NCBI RefSeq assembly: GCF_028765345.1
Contig: NZ_JARAJZ010000005.1
Coordinates: 155,641 to 219,640, forward strand
Direction of reading: 5' to 3'
Length of the DNA: 64,000 nucleotides
Source of the DNA: Sporolactobacillus sp. CQH2019
GTDB taxonomy: Bacteria > Bacillota > Bacilli > Bacillales > Sporolactobacillaceae
Both the position numbers and the translations under genes were made by a program. Positions 16,669-25,606 of this stretch are shown in pieces. Below the pieces are notes generated by a model. It ran no database searches. It had not been told where the DNA came from and saw only the letters and a list, made by a program, of their open reading frames with translations. Positions within the stretch are counted from its first letter, which is position 1; the number at the start of each line of letters is the position of its first letter.

Positions 16669-19080
16669 ATGGAACTGTCAAAAAGAAGATTCAAAGAAGA
16701 TTTCAAGCGGATGCTTACAGAACTTTATTCGATGGATATTCCGCATTCGGATCCGGCCGAACAATATTTCACATTAGGAAATCTGGTTCGCTCCTATTCG
16801 GCGAAAAACTGGAGCCGGACCAATCAGCATTATCTGAATCGAAAACAAAAACAGGTCTATTATTTTTCGATGGAGTTTCTGCTCGGCCGGATGCTGAAGA
16901 GCAATTTACTGAATCTCGGCATTCTGGATACGGTGCGTTCAGGCTTGAAAGAACTGGGAATCGATCTGGAAACGATCGCCGGACTCGAATCGGATCCGGG
17001 ACTCGGCAACGGCGGTCTGGGCCGGCTCGCCGCCTGCTTTATTGATTCGATGGCGACCTGTGAAATACCGGGCCACGGCAACGGCATCCGTTTTAAGTAC
17101 GGTCTCTTCAAGCAAAAATTCGTCAACGGCTATCAAGTCGAGCTGCCGGAAAATTGGCTTCAGAATGGGAATGTATGGGAAATCCGCCGAACGAATATGG
17201 CGGTAACGGTCAATTTTTACGGCCGTGTCTGGCTCGAAAAATGCCCGGAAGGCTACCTTATCCCTCACTATGAAAATGAAAGTAAAGTGCTGGCGGTGCC
17301 ATACGATTCTCCTGTCATCGGTTATAAAAATGAAACGGTCAATACATTAAGGCTTTGGTCGGCCGAGATGCCTCCCCAGGACGAAAGCGGCGATTACTGG
17401 TCTTACATCCAGCAGAGAAACCGGATCGAAAGCATATCGGAAGTCCTTTATCCGGATGATTCCAACTTTGAAGGACGTCTGCTTCGTCTGAAACAGGAGT
17501 ATTTTTTCGTATCCGCCGGCGTACAGAGTATTGTCCGCTATTTCCGGAAAATGAATGTGCACATGAACCGCCTGGCAGAGAAGGTCTCCATTCATATCAA
17601 CGACACACATCCGGCACTGTGCGTTCCCGAACTGATGCGGATTCTGCTGGACGAAGAGCATATGGACTGGGAACACGCGTGGAATGTGACCGTCAATGTC
17701 ATGAGTTATACCAATCATACAATCATGTCGGAGGCTCTGGAAAAATGGCCGATCGACATGATCAGCACGCTGCTCCCGAGAATTTATCAGATCATCTGTG
17801 AAATCGACCGCCGTTATGTCATGAAAATGAGTGCGCTGTATGAGAAAGAAATCATTGAGCGGACGCGGATCATTGAAGGCGGACACGTGAAAATGGCTCA
17901 TCTTGCCATTATCGGGAGCCATAGTATCAACGGCGTTGCCAAACTGCATACAGCCATTCTTAAAGAAAAGGTGCTGCATGATTTTTTCCTGATGTATCCG
18001 TCGCGTTTCAATAATAAAACGAACGGCATCACACAACGCCGCTGGCTGATGCTTGCCAATGAGCCGCTGCGCCGGATGATCGACAGCAAGATCGGCAGCG
18101 ATTGGGAAACGATGCCGACCGAACTGAAAATGCTCAAGGCTTTCCGCAATGACGAGGCGACGCTGCGTGATCTGGCGAGCATCAAACAAATCAATAAAGA
18201 ACGGTTCGCGGCCTATGTAGAGCAGAACATGGGCCTGACCGTCAATCCGAAAGCCATTTTCGATGTACAGATCAAGCGGCTCCATGCTTATAAAAGACAG
18301 CTGCTTAATCTGCTTCATATATTGAGCCTCTACGTTAAGCTGAAAGATAATCCGGCGGCAGACTTTTATCCGCGGGTGTTCATCTTCGGTGCGAAGGCGG
18401 CGCCGAGCTATACCTATGCCAAAGAGATCATTAAATTAATCAACTCCGTCGCTTCTCTGATTAACAAGGATCCCGACGTCCGGGATAAACTGAAAATTGT
18501 TTTCGTAGAAAACTACGGGGTTTCCCTTGCCGAGCGGATCATTCCGGCGGCGGACGTCAGCGAGCAGATTTCCCTGGCCTCCAAAGAAGCATCGGGAACG
18601 AGCAACATGAAACTGATGCTGAACGGTGCCGTCACGCTGGCGACTCTGGACGGAGCCAATGTGGAGATCCGCGACCGCGTAGGGGAGGATAACATCATTA
18701 TTTTCGGGCTGAAGGAAGAGGAAGTTTACGAATATTATCATAATGGCTCTTATCATTCAAAGAGCTATTATGATCACAATCCTGTCCTTCATCGCGTGCT
18801 CGATGCACTGATTGACGGAACCATTCCCGGCATTGATGCAGAAGGAAAAGACATCTTTGATTCTCTTGTCCGCTATGGGGATGAATATTTCGTTCTGAAA
18901 GATTTTGACGCGTATGTTCTGGCACAGGAGAAAATAGACCGTCTCTACCGCGATCCGCTCAGATGGCAGAGAATGGCCCTGATTAATATCGCGGATGCCG
19001 GCGTCTTTTCATCGGATTATACGGTGCTGCAATATGCAAACGATATTTGGGATGTCACGGCGAAGGCAAGGCGGGTCTGA
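16669..19080 (+). CDS. glgP: Glycogen phosphorylase
   Basis: PLP-dependent GT35 enzyme that releases glucose-1-phosphate from glycogen ends, the breakdown arm of the cluster. It has 803 residues, close to B. subtilis GlgP. Signatures include EDSPGLGNGGLGRLAACF-type sequence near residue 105, the GNGIRFKYG loop, HINDTHPALCVPELMR, and the PLP-lysine segment EASGTSNMKLMLNGAVTLAT near residue 645. ATG 16669 follows AAGGATGG by 7 bases; an upstream in-frame codon at 16645 lacks a ribosome binding site. A 154-base gap to glgD holds no obvious terminator. Confidence 0.97.
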   Translation: MELSKRRFKEDFKRMLTELYSMDIPHSDPAEQYFTLGNLVRSYSAKNWSRTNQHYLNRKQKQVYYFSMEFLLGRMLKSNLLNLGILDTVRSGLKELGIDLETIAGLESDPGLGNGGLGRLAACFIDSMATCEIPGHGNGIRFKYGLFKQKFVNGYQVELPENWLQNGNVWEIRRTNMAVTVNFYGRVWLEKCPEGYLIPHYENESKVLAVPYDSPVIGYKNETVNTLRLWSAEMPPQDESGDYWSYIQQRNRIESISEVLYPDDSNFEGRLLRLKQEYFFVSAGVQSIVRYFRKMNVHMNRLAEKVSIHINDTHPALCVPELMRILLDEEHMDWEHAWNVTVNVMSYTNHTIMSEALEKWPIDMISTLLPRIYQIICEIDRRYVMKMSALYEKEIIERTRIIEGGHVKMAHLAIIGSHSINGVAKLHTAILKEKVLHDFFLMYPSRFNNKTNGITQRRWLMLANEPLRRMIDSKIGSDWETMPTELKMLKAFRNDEATLRDLASIKQINKERFAAYVEQNMGLTVNPKAIFDVQIKRLHAYKRQLLNLLHILSLYVKLKDNPAADFYPRVFIFGAKAAPSYTYAKEIIKLINSVASLINKDPDVRDKLKIVFVENYGVSLAERIIPAADVSEQISLASKEASGTSNMKLMLNGAVTLATLDGANVEIRDRVGEDNIIIFGLKEEEVYEYYHNGSYHSKSYYDHNPVLHRVLDALIDGTIPGIDAEGKDIFDSLVRYGDEYFVLKDFDAYVLAQEKIDRLYRDPLRWQRMALINIADAGVFSSDYTVLQYANDIWDVTAKARRV

Positions 19081-19179
19081 CAGATCACCGCTTTCCGGAT
19101 GAAGAGGGGCCTCTCTGCAGAAAAAAGACCTGCCGGGAGAAATTGAGTCACTTTCTGATGAGGAAGAAGGAACGTGGAT

Positions 19180-21036
19180 ATGAGTCTGCCGTCAATTTAT
19201 TTCAATTCCTGGTCTGAGAAGTACCGACGACCCTTTGGCGCCGTTCAGGCTGGGAAAAGCGTCTATTTTTCGATAGCCGTCGATCTGGCAAAAATATGGC
19301 GTGTCGATCTGGTCATTCAGAAGGACGGCGACTCTTTTCAGGAACTTGAAATGTTTCCAAGCGGCGAGGATGCCCGCCTTTATAAATTGAAATTTGTGAC
19401 GGAAAAGAAAAGCGGCCTTTATTTCTACCATTTTAAAATTGACGGTGATGACGGCCGCTCCGGCAGAAAAACGGTTTTTTACGGCAAGGCCGGCGATAAT
19501 TTCGGCGGCCGGGGCCGGATCGTTTATGATCCGGCCGCAGTCGAGCAATACCAGATCACTTGCTACGACCATCCGGATCCGGCCCCCTGCTGGTATCTGC
19601 ACGGGGTTGTTTATCAGATTTTTGTCGACCGCTTCAACAACGGCAACCGTCATCATGCCGTCTACTCTCCCAAAAAGAATTCATTTCTTTACGCAACGGA
19701 GGAGGATGATCCTTACTATATCCGTGACAAAGAAGGAAACATTACACGGTGGGATTTTTTCGGCGGGAATCTGAAAGGGATTACGGATAAACTCCCGTAT
19801 CTGCATGCGCTTGGGGTCACTGTGCTTTATCTGAGCCCGATCTTTGAAGCGAGAAGCAACCATAAATATGATACGGCCGACTACGGGAAAATCGATCCGA
19901 TGTTCGGAAGCAAAGAAGCATTTCAGAAATTGATTGCAAAGGCACAAGGCCTGGGCATGCATATTATTCTCGACGGCGTTTTCAATCACGTCGGTGCCGA
20001 CAGCATCTACTTCAATCGTTTCAAAACCTACGAAGAAGGGGGAGCCTATAATGACACCGGCTCGCCTTACTTCGACTGGTTCACTTTTTACCACTTCCCG
20101 GATGACTATGACTGCTGGTGGAATATTAAAGACCTGCCGGCCGTGGATAAAAATAATACGTCGTACCGCAACTTTATCTATCAATCCGACCAGAGTGTCA
20201 TTCATCGCTGGACCCAAACGGGCATCGGCGGCTGGCGGCTGGATGTTGCCGATGAGCTGCCGGACGATTTCATTGCCGGAATCCGCAAAGCGCTTGACAG
20301 CCACTCCAATAAAACGGAGCGCAAAGTTCTGATCGGCGAAGTATGGGAAGATGCTTCGAATAAGATCGCTTACGGAAAAAGGCGCCATTATCTGGAAGGA
20401 GGCATGCTGCAGGGAGTCATGAACTATCCGTTCCGTCTGCTCATTATCGGCCTCCTCAATCAATCGACAACGGCTGGGCAGGCGGTCCGGGCCAGCCTGA
20501 CGTTGAAGTCGAATTACCCGCCTGAGGCTTTTCACGCCAACATGAACAATATCGGAACCCATGATACGGAACGCATTCTCACCGTGCTGGGCGGCGATGA
20601 AAACAAATTGCGGCTGGCGGTCCAGCTGCTCATGACCCTTCCCGGGGTCCCCTGTGTTTACTATGGAGACGAAGCAGGCCTTTATGGGAGAAAGGATCCG
20701 GAAAACCGGCGCTTTTTTCCATGGGGAAGAGAAAACGTAAACATTCAGGATATCTTCCGTTCAGCGATACAGTGCCGCAGGAGTGACGAGAATCTTCGAG
20801 CGGGCGACTATTTCCCTTTTTCAATCAGAGGGCTGTTCGGCTTCATTCGTTTCCGCTCGGAAGAGGCCTACACCGTGATGATTTTCAACGCAACTCCGAC
20901 CCGGCAGACGATCGACCTGGAGGCGCTCGACGATCAGACCGGCGAGGGCAAAATAAAGCCGCTCGTCGGTAGTTTGCTGGCAAGCGGCACGGCGCTCCCG
21001 CCTTACAGCTTCCTGTCAGGAAGGAAAGATCGCTGA
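19180..21036 (+). CDS. GH13 glycosidase, neopullulanase/maltogenic amylase-like
   Basis: A 618-residue cytosolic alpha-glucan hydrolase that closes the glycogen cluster. An N-terminal beta domain of about 130 residues (CBM34-like in position) precedes a GH13 barrel beginning at YQIFVDRFNNGN. Catalytic residues are Asp in GGWRLDVADELP, Glu in LIGEVWEDA and Asp in NIGTHDTER. FNHVGADS is the conserved region I/II segment. No signal peptide is present, which fits intracellular glycogen or maltodextrin degradation. ATG 19180 lies 9 bases after AAGG; the GTG at 19174 is only 3 bases away. Exact specificity (alpha-1,4, alpha-1,6 or both) cannot be decided from sequence. Confidence 0.88.
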   Translation: MSLPSIYFNSWSEKYRRPFGAVQAGKSVYFSIAVDLAKIWRVDLVIQKDGDSFQELEMFPSGEDARLYKLKFVTEKKSGLYFYHFKIDGDDGRSGRKTVFYGKAGDNFGGRGRIVYDPAAVEQYQITCYDHPDPAPCWYLHGVVYQIFVDRFNNGNRHHAVYSPKKNSFLYATEEDDPYYIRDKEGNITRWDFFGGNLKGITDKLPYLHALGVTVLYLSPIFEARSNHKYDTADYGKIDPMFGSKEAFQKLIAKAQGLGMHIILDGVFNHVGADSIYFNRFKTYEEGGAYNDTGSPYFDWFTFYHFPDDYDCWWNIKDLPAVDKNNTSYRNFIYQSDQSVIHRWTQTGIGGWRLDVADELPDDFIAGIRKALDSHSNKTERKVLIGEVWEDASNKIAYGKRRHYLEGGMLQGVMNYPFRLLIIGLLNQSTTAGQAVRASLTLKSNYPPEAFHANMNNIGTHDTERILTVLGGDENKLRLAVQLLMTLPGVPCVYYGDEAGLYGRKDPENRRFFPWGRENVNIQDIFRSAIQCRRSDENLRAGDYFPFSIRGLFGFIRFRSEEAYTVMIFNATPTRQTIDLEALDDQTGEGKIKPLVGSLLASGTALPPYSFLSGRKDR

Positions 21037-21105
21037 CCGGCTCCCTGCGCAAAACGGAGCCGAACGCAACAAAACGGCCCTTCTGCTGTTCGGGGTGACA
21101 AAGGG

Positions 21106-22122
21106 TTAGTTGGACTTCAAGATCGACTGCATGACTTCCAGCGTGATCGGCAGATCCTGCGGAGCGATATTCCTGTCGATCACAAAACGAATGGTTTCGC
21201 CGTCAAGCAGCAGGACAAGAATCCCGGCCTGCCCGAGCTCATCACGGATTTGTCCGGCCGTTTTTAAGGAGTGCGCCGGATGGACGAGAACAATATTCGT
21301 TTCAACCAGGGAAAGATCGACAAACAAACCCGGAAGTTCGGCAAGCCCTGCAGCCAGTTGTTTTGCCAGCAGATGGTCCTGGGCGAGCCGCGGAATCATT
21401 TTTTTCAGGGCGACATAGGCAGGTGCGGCAATGATCCCGGCCTGCGGCATGGCAGCCCCCATTTTAGCCCGCCATCTCCGTGCCCGGCGTATCGTCTCAC
21501 GCGAACCCGCCAGGACTGCTCCTGCAGGAGCACTGAGTCCCTTGCAGAGACAGAGGACGACCGTATCGGCGCAGGCAGCAAAATCATTTATGGGAACACC
21601 GGTTGCGACGGAGGCATTGAACAGCCGTGAACCGTCAAGATGGACGCAGCCCGCAGCCTGTCCAATCTGATCATGGATCCTTTTCATTTCGGAAAGGGGC
21701 AGAATAGTACCGCCATGCCGATTGTGCGTATTTTCAATACAAAATAAAGGCTGCGTCCCCTTCTTTGCCGCAGCCAGATCGTCATCCCTGACCGAACGGC
21801 CGTTATGGGCTTCATAAGTATGGAATCGTCTGTCCGGCAGCAGAAACGCAGTGTAGTCATGCGTCGCAATATGCGACATTTTTTCAACCCAAATATCGGA
21901 CCCTTCGCGACTCTGGCTCAGAAGGGCCAGCTGATTGCCCAGCGTCGCTGTCGTAGTCAGAATGGCCGCTTCTTTCCCCAGCATTTCCGCAGCTGCCTTT
22001 TCAAGCAGATTGACACTCGGATCTTCTCCGTAATAGTCGTCCCCCAGCCGGGCATTGTACATGGCCTGTCTCATTTCTTCTGTCGGAAGGGTGCCGGAAT
22101 CCGTTCGATAATCAATTGGCAT
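21106..22122 (-). CDS. Low-specificity L-threonine aldolase
   Basis: PLP-dependent fold-type I enzyme that splits threonine or allo-threonine into glycine and acetaldehyde. It has 338 residues, the usual length. Motifs are YRTDSGTLPTEEMRQAM at the N terminus, GDDYYGEDPSVNLLE, CIENTHNRHGG, CVHLDGSRLFNA with the PLP-contacting Asp and Arg, and CLCKGLSAPAG with the Schiff-base Lys. The start at 22122 is preferred because GGAAAGGA lies about 10 bases upstream; the longer frame starting with GTG at 22158 has no such site. It is convergent with the GH13 gene. Confidence 0.92.
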   Translation of the reverse strand: MPIDYRTDSGTLPTEEMRQAMYNARLGDDYYGEDPSVNLLEKAAAEMLGKEAAILTTTATLGNQLALLSQSREGSDIWVEKMSHIATHDYTAFLLPDRRFHTYEAHNGRSVRDDDLAAAKKGTQPLFCIENTHNRHGGTILPLSEMKRIHDQIGQAAGCVHLDGSRLFNASVATGVPINDFAACADTVVLCLCKGLSAPAGAVLAGSRETIRRARRWRAKMGAAMPQAGIIAAPAYVALKKMIPRLAQDHLLAKQLAAGLAELPGLFVDLSLVETNIVLVHPAHSLKTAGQIRDELGQAGILVLLLDGETIRFVIDRNIAPQDLPITLEVMQSILKSN

Positions 22123-22279
22123 CGTTGTTAAATCCTTTCCATGCAAACTTTGATTCACTCAACTGTTCTATCATTTCATCATTTTATCACAAATTGGAAA
22201 CAAGAAAAACGGCGGGAGCAGGATCTTAAGAAGGGCCCGTCCCGGATATTTGATAATAACAAATTGCTGAACTAGTGTG

Positions 22280-22296
22280 AAAAAATGCCATTTTTT
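22280..22296. promoter_or_regulatory. Palindrome overlapping the -35 region of the hydroxyacid dehydrogenase promoter
   Basis: AAAAAATG (22280-22287) and CATTTTTT (22289-22296) form a perfect 8-1-8 palindrome. It sits immediately upstream of an extended -10 and is well placed for a repressor. The regulator is unknown. Confidence 0.45.
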
Positions 22297-22297
22297 G

Positions 22298-22306
22298 TGT
22301 TATTAT
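22298..22306 (+). promoter_or_regulatory. Extended -10 promoter of the hydroxyacid dehydrogenase
   Basis: TGT followed by TATTAT at 22301-22306, about 31 bases before the ATG. An almost identical stretch (TTTTGTGCTATTATAGAAAT) precedes ilvE. Confidence 0.5.
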
Positions 22307-22337
22307 AAAATAAAATAAAGATTAGAGGCGAAAAAGG

Positions 22338-23297
22338 ATGAAGAATAACAAATTAGTCATTGTCGGTGTCGGACATGTCGGTTCACAAGTTCTCACCGAT
22401 GCGCTGGCGCTTAATCTCTTCGCTGAGATTGCCGTTATTGATCAGGACAAAGAAAAAGCGAAGGGGGAGGCGCTGGACGGAAGCCATATTACGCCATTCA
22501 CGTACTGTCCGAATACGGAATTGTATGCAGCGGACTATGACACGTGCACAGATGCCGATGTGATTATTGTCGCGGCCGGGCCGAGCGTGCAGAAGGATGC
22601 AAACTATCAGGACCGCGGCACGCTGATCGGAAAAAACGTTGCCGTCATTCGCGAAGTTATGACAGGGATCAGCGCCCATACCAAAGATGCAATCATTATT
22701 TTTATCACGAATCCGCTGGATTCAATGGTTTACCTGGCACAGAACTTTTTTGACTATCCGAAAAACCGTATTTTCGGCACCGGGACCTGCCTGGATTCCG
22801 CACGTTTCAGAAAAATTATCGCCAATAAATACGGTGTCGATCCGAAAAGCGTTCACGGCTATATGCTCGGCGAGCACGGAAGCACGGCTTTCCCCGCCTG
22901 GAGCCTGCTGAATATCGAAGGAATCGGCACCGGCCGGCTGGACGATTATTTTGCACCCGATACACCGCTTGAGAAAGAGCAGATTGCGCAGAAGGTTGTT
23001 GAAACCGGTTTCGACATTCTTCATCTGAAAGGGTGGACCAATTCAGGCGTAGCCATGGCGGCATGCACGCTTGCGAAGGCCGTTATGCTTGATGAACACC
23101 GCATTTTTCCGGTGTCGACAACTTTGAACGGAGAATACGGATTGAAAGACGTGGCACTGAGCCTGCCATGCGTCGTCGGACGTCAAGGCGTCGAAAAACG
23201 GCTGGCCGTCCCGCTGGATGAAGACGAACTGGCTAAACTGAAAGCCACGGTACAGAGTATCAGAGGGACGATGAAAGCCGGCGGCCTGATCGAGTAA
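22338..23297 (+). CDS. L-2-hydroxyacid dehydrogenase, lactate/2-hydroxyisocaproate type
   Basis: NAD-dependent 319-residue enzyme of the LDH/MDH family. The Rossmann motif is VGVGHVGSQV, the catalytic His is in YMLGEHGSTAFPAW, and the Asp and Arg of the active site are in GTGTCLDSARF. The mobile substrate loop reads GPSVQKDANYQDRGTLIG rather than the APQKPGETR-type loop of classical L-LDH. It resembles L-2-hydroxyisocaproate dehydrogenases, so larger 2-oxoacids than pyruvate are plausible substrates. It lies directly upstream of a branched-chain aminotransferase, which supplies exactly such 2-oxoacids. Classical L-lactate dehydrogenase activity cannot be excluded. AGGCGAAAAAGG upstream acts as the ribosome binding site. 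Confidence 0.85.
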   Translation: MKNNKLVIVGVGHVGSQVLTDALALNLFAEIAVIDQDKEKAKGEALDGSHITPFTYCPNTELYAADYDTCTDADVIIVAAGPSVQKDANYQDRGTLIGKNVAVIREVMTGISAHTKDAIIIFITNPLDSMVYLAQNFFDYPKNRIFGTGTCLDSARFRKIIANKYGVDPKSVHGYMLGEHGSTAFPAWSLLNIEGIGTGRLDDYFAPDTPLEKEQIAQKVVETGFDILHLKGWTNSGVAMAACTLAKAVMLDEHRIFPVSTTLNGEYGLKDVALSLPCVVGRQGVEKRLAVPLDEDELAKLKATVQSIRGTMKAGGLIE

Positions 23298-23405
23298 ACG
23301 GCGGCAGAGAGGGTCCCGTAAAAGACTTCTGACGAGGCTCGGCCGCGGTATGCCGATCAAAACATTCTATAATTTATGAATTCATGTAAATTAACTGTAA
23401 TTTTG

Positions 23406-23414
23406 TGCTATTAT
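23406..23414 (+). promoter_or_regulatory. Extended -10 promoter of ilvE
   Basis: TGC followed by TATTAT at 23409-23414. The flanking sequence matches the promoter of the preceding dehydrogenase over about 18 bases. A 10-bp palindrome ATGAATTCAT lies about 25 bases upstream. Confidence 0.45.
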
Positions 23415-23577
23415 AGAAATTACAAAAAAAAGAAGCAGATGTTGCCGGGTTCGTCAATTACATAAAAACGGATGATAACCGCAAAACGATGGATTGGCTG
23501 TGACTATCTCGAAGGCATTTTCTTTTTCAGGCCGGCCCGGCTTCTTTGCAATAAACAGAAAACGAGGAGGAGTTTGC

Positions 23578-24498
23578 ATGTCAGAAAACTATGTTTATTT
23601 TCAGGGTCAGTTGAGTAAAGAGGACGATGTGAAAATCAGCGTCCGCAGCAAGGCGTTCAATTACGGCCTCGGCGTTTTCGAAGGCATCCGGGCCTATTGG
23701 GACGAAGAGAAAGAACAGCTTTACGGTTTTAAGCTTAAAGAACATTATGAAAGGCTCAAACAATCGGCAAAGACCGTTAATCTGAACTTCGATTTGACAG
23801 TCGATGATCTCTGTCGCGGAACAGTGGAACTGCTGAAGAAGAACAACTGCCGCCAGACGACCTATATCCGGCCGATTGTCTACAATGATGCTCAGGACAT
23901 CGGGCCGACGCTGGACAGCAGTGACGTCAAGGTTGTTATTTACACGCAGCCGCTCAATAAATATGCCGGCAGGCCCGAACTGAGCGTCGGCGTCACTTCC
24001 TGGAGACGCCTGTCGAACAATCAGCTGCCGCCGCGCACGAAAGCAACTGCCGCTTATATGAACTCCGCACTCGCCGCACTCGAAACGAAGCGTGCCGGAT
24101 TTGACGAAGCTGTTTTCCTGACGGACGGCGACAAGGTCTGTGAAGGATCCGGTGAAAATATCTTTATCTTTAAGAAGGGCAAGCTGATCACGCCGCCGCC
24201 GTCAGATAACATCCTTGAAGGTATCACCCGCGAACTGGTCATGAAGCTGGCCGGGGAAGATCTGGGCCTGGATGTTGTCGAGCGGAGTATATCAAGATCC
24301 GAACTCTATGTCGCCGACGAAGTATTCTTCAGCGGCACTGCGATGGAAGTGACTCCGATCGTCGAAGTCGATCACAGAACGATCGGAACCGGGCACGAAG
24401 GCGAAGTTTGTAAACAGATCAAGGATCTTTTCTTCGGGCTTACAACGGGCCGGAATCCGAAGTATGCGGAATCCTGCACACCGGTATACCCAAAATAA
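23578..24498 (+). CDS. ilvE: Branched-chain amino acid aminotransferase
   Basis: PLP fold-type IV aminotransferase that interconverts Leu, Ile and Val with their 2-oxoacids using glutamate/2-oxoglutarate. It has 306 residues, as expected for the bacterial IlvE class. The N terminus carries FNYGLGVFEGIRAYW. The Schiff-base Lys lies in PRTKATAAYMNS near residue 160, and the Glu of the PLP pyridine contact lies in VCEGSGENIF. ILEGITRELV and FFSGTAMEVTPI complete the family signature. ATG 23578 follows GAGGAGGAG by about 6 bases; the longer frame from 23494 has no ribosome binding site. Confidence 0.95.
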   Translation: MSENYVYFQGQLSKEDDVKISVRSKAFNYGLGVFEGIRAYWDEEKEQLYGFKLKEHYERLKQSAKTVNLNFDLTVDDLCRGTVELLKKNNCRQTTYIRPIVYNDAQDIGPTLDSSDVKVVIYTQPLNKYAGRPELSVGVTSWRRLSNNQLPPRTKATAAYMNSALAALETKRAGFDEAVFLTDGDKVCEGSGENIFIFKKGKLITPPPSDNILEGITRELVMKLAGEDLGLDVVERSISRSELYVADEVFFSGTAMEVTPIVEVDHRTIGTGHEGEVCKQIKDLFFGLTTGRNPKYAESCTPVYPK

Positions 24499-24519
24499 TT
24501 TTTTCCGGACGGAAGCAGG

Positions 24520-24560
24520 CCGGAGTGAAGAGAGATCGGCTCTTCACTCCGGTTTTTTTT
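24520..24560 (+). terminator. Strong intrinsic terminator after ilvE
   Basis: A perfect 13-bp stem (24520-24532 with 24540-24552), 7-base loop and eight T residues. Confidence 0.95.
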
Positions 24561-24706
24561 ACGTTTAAATCGTCTATTTACCAAACGTTCACTTAATCAT
24601 GAAAAGACTCGTGTTAAAATTTAAATAGTGATCAATTGAAAACTTTAACAGCCGGAATCGCCTGCTTTAGCAAAAAACATAAGATTATCAAAAAAGGGGG
24701 AAGAGG

Positions 24707-25606
24707 ATGACACTTGAGGCGGATTGCCTGACCAAGAAATTTCAGAACTTCACTGCAGTAAAAGATCTCAGTTTTGTAGCGGACAGCGGCGAAATTTTCG
24801 GGCTGATCGGTCAGAATGGGGCCGGAAAAACAACGACCTTCAGGATGATTCTGAACCTGCTGGCCCCGACAAGCGGAAAAATCAAGTGGAACGGAGAACC
24901 GGTCCATGCGCTGAACAGAGACATGATTGGTTATCTTCCTGAAGAGCGCGGCATGTATCCGAAAATGCCCGTTGAAGAGCAGTTAATTTTTTTCGGAAGA
25001 CTGCGCGGGAAAGGGAAGGCAGAACTTAAGAAAGAAACCGAGGCCTGGCTGGAACGTTTCGGGCTTGCCGACAAGCGGAATGTACTGACCGAAACATTAT
25101 CAAAGGGCAATCAGCAGAAGGTACAGCTGATTGCCAGCCTGATTCATAAGCCGTCCCTCCTGATCCTGGACGAGCCGTTCAGCGGTCTCGATCCGGTCAA
25201 TGCCGGCCTGCTGAAAGAAGCGATTATCGACTTGAAGGAGCGGGGCGCAACGATCATTTTTTCCAGCCATCGTATGGATCATGTGGAAGAGCTTTGTGAT
25301 CATCTCTGCCTTCTGAAACGCGGAGAATCGCTTTTTACCGGAGCAATCCGCGACTTGAAGGCGCAGTTTGGAAAAATTAACCTGACTTTGCGCGGCCCAT
25401 TTTCCGAACAATTACTGTCCGGGATGCCGGGCGTCGTCTCAGTAATCCGGGAAAAAGACTGTTTCCGGCTGCTGCTGTCAGACGAAGAAAATGCGAAAGA
25501 GATCTTCCGGCTTGTGACAAAGAACGGATTCATCGAACGGTTCAGCCTTGATTATCTGTCCCTGGAAGAGATCTTTAAGCGAAAGGTAGGCAGCGTCCGT
25601 GTCTAA
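24707..25606 (+). CDS. ABC transporter ATP-binding protein, YhaQ/NatA type
   Basis: A 299-residue ATPase subunit of an ABC-2 exporter. The Walker A is GQNGAGKTTT near residue 36, the signature is a variant LSKGNQQKVQL, the Walker B is LLILDEPFSGLDPVN and the switch His lies in FSSHRMDHVE. A C-terminal extension of about 80 residues follows the ATPase core, as in the NatA/YhaQ group that works with NatB-like permeases. It overlaps the permease gene by 8 bases. The transported substrate is unknown; sodium export is shown for NatAB only. Confidence 0.87.
   Translation: MTLEADCLTKKFQNFTAVKDLSFVADSGEIFGLIGQNGAGKTTTFRMILNLLAPTSGKIKWNGEPVHALNRDMIGYLPEERGMYPKMPVEEQLIFFGRLRGKGKAELKKETEAWLERFGLADKRNVLTETLSKGNQQKVQLIASLIHKPSLLILDEPFSGLDPVNAGLLKEAIIDLKERGATIIFSSHRMDHVEELCDHLCLLKRGESLFTGAIRDLKAQFGKINLTLRGPFSEQLLSGMPGVVSVIREKDCFRLLLSDEENAKEIFRLVTKNGFIERFSLDYLSLEEIFKRKVGSVRV

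Noticed and set aside
21037-21105. CGGCTCC/GGAGCCG hairpin after the GH13 gene as a terminator
   Set aside because: It has a good stem but no T-run on either strand.
23371-23392. CodY box near ATGAATTCAT upstream of ilvE
   Set aside because: The sequence does not match the AATTTTCWGAAAATT pattern closely enough.
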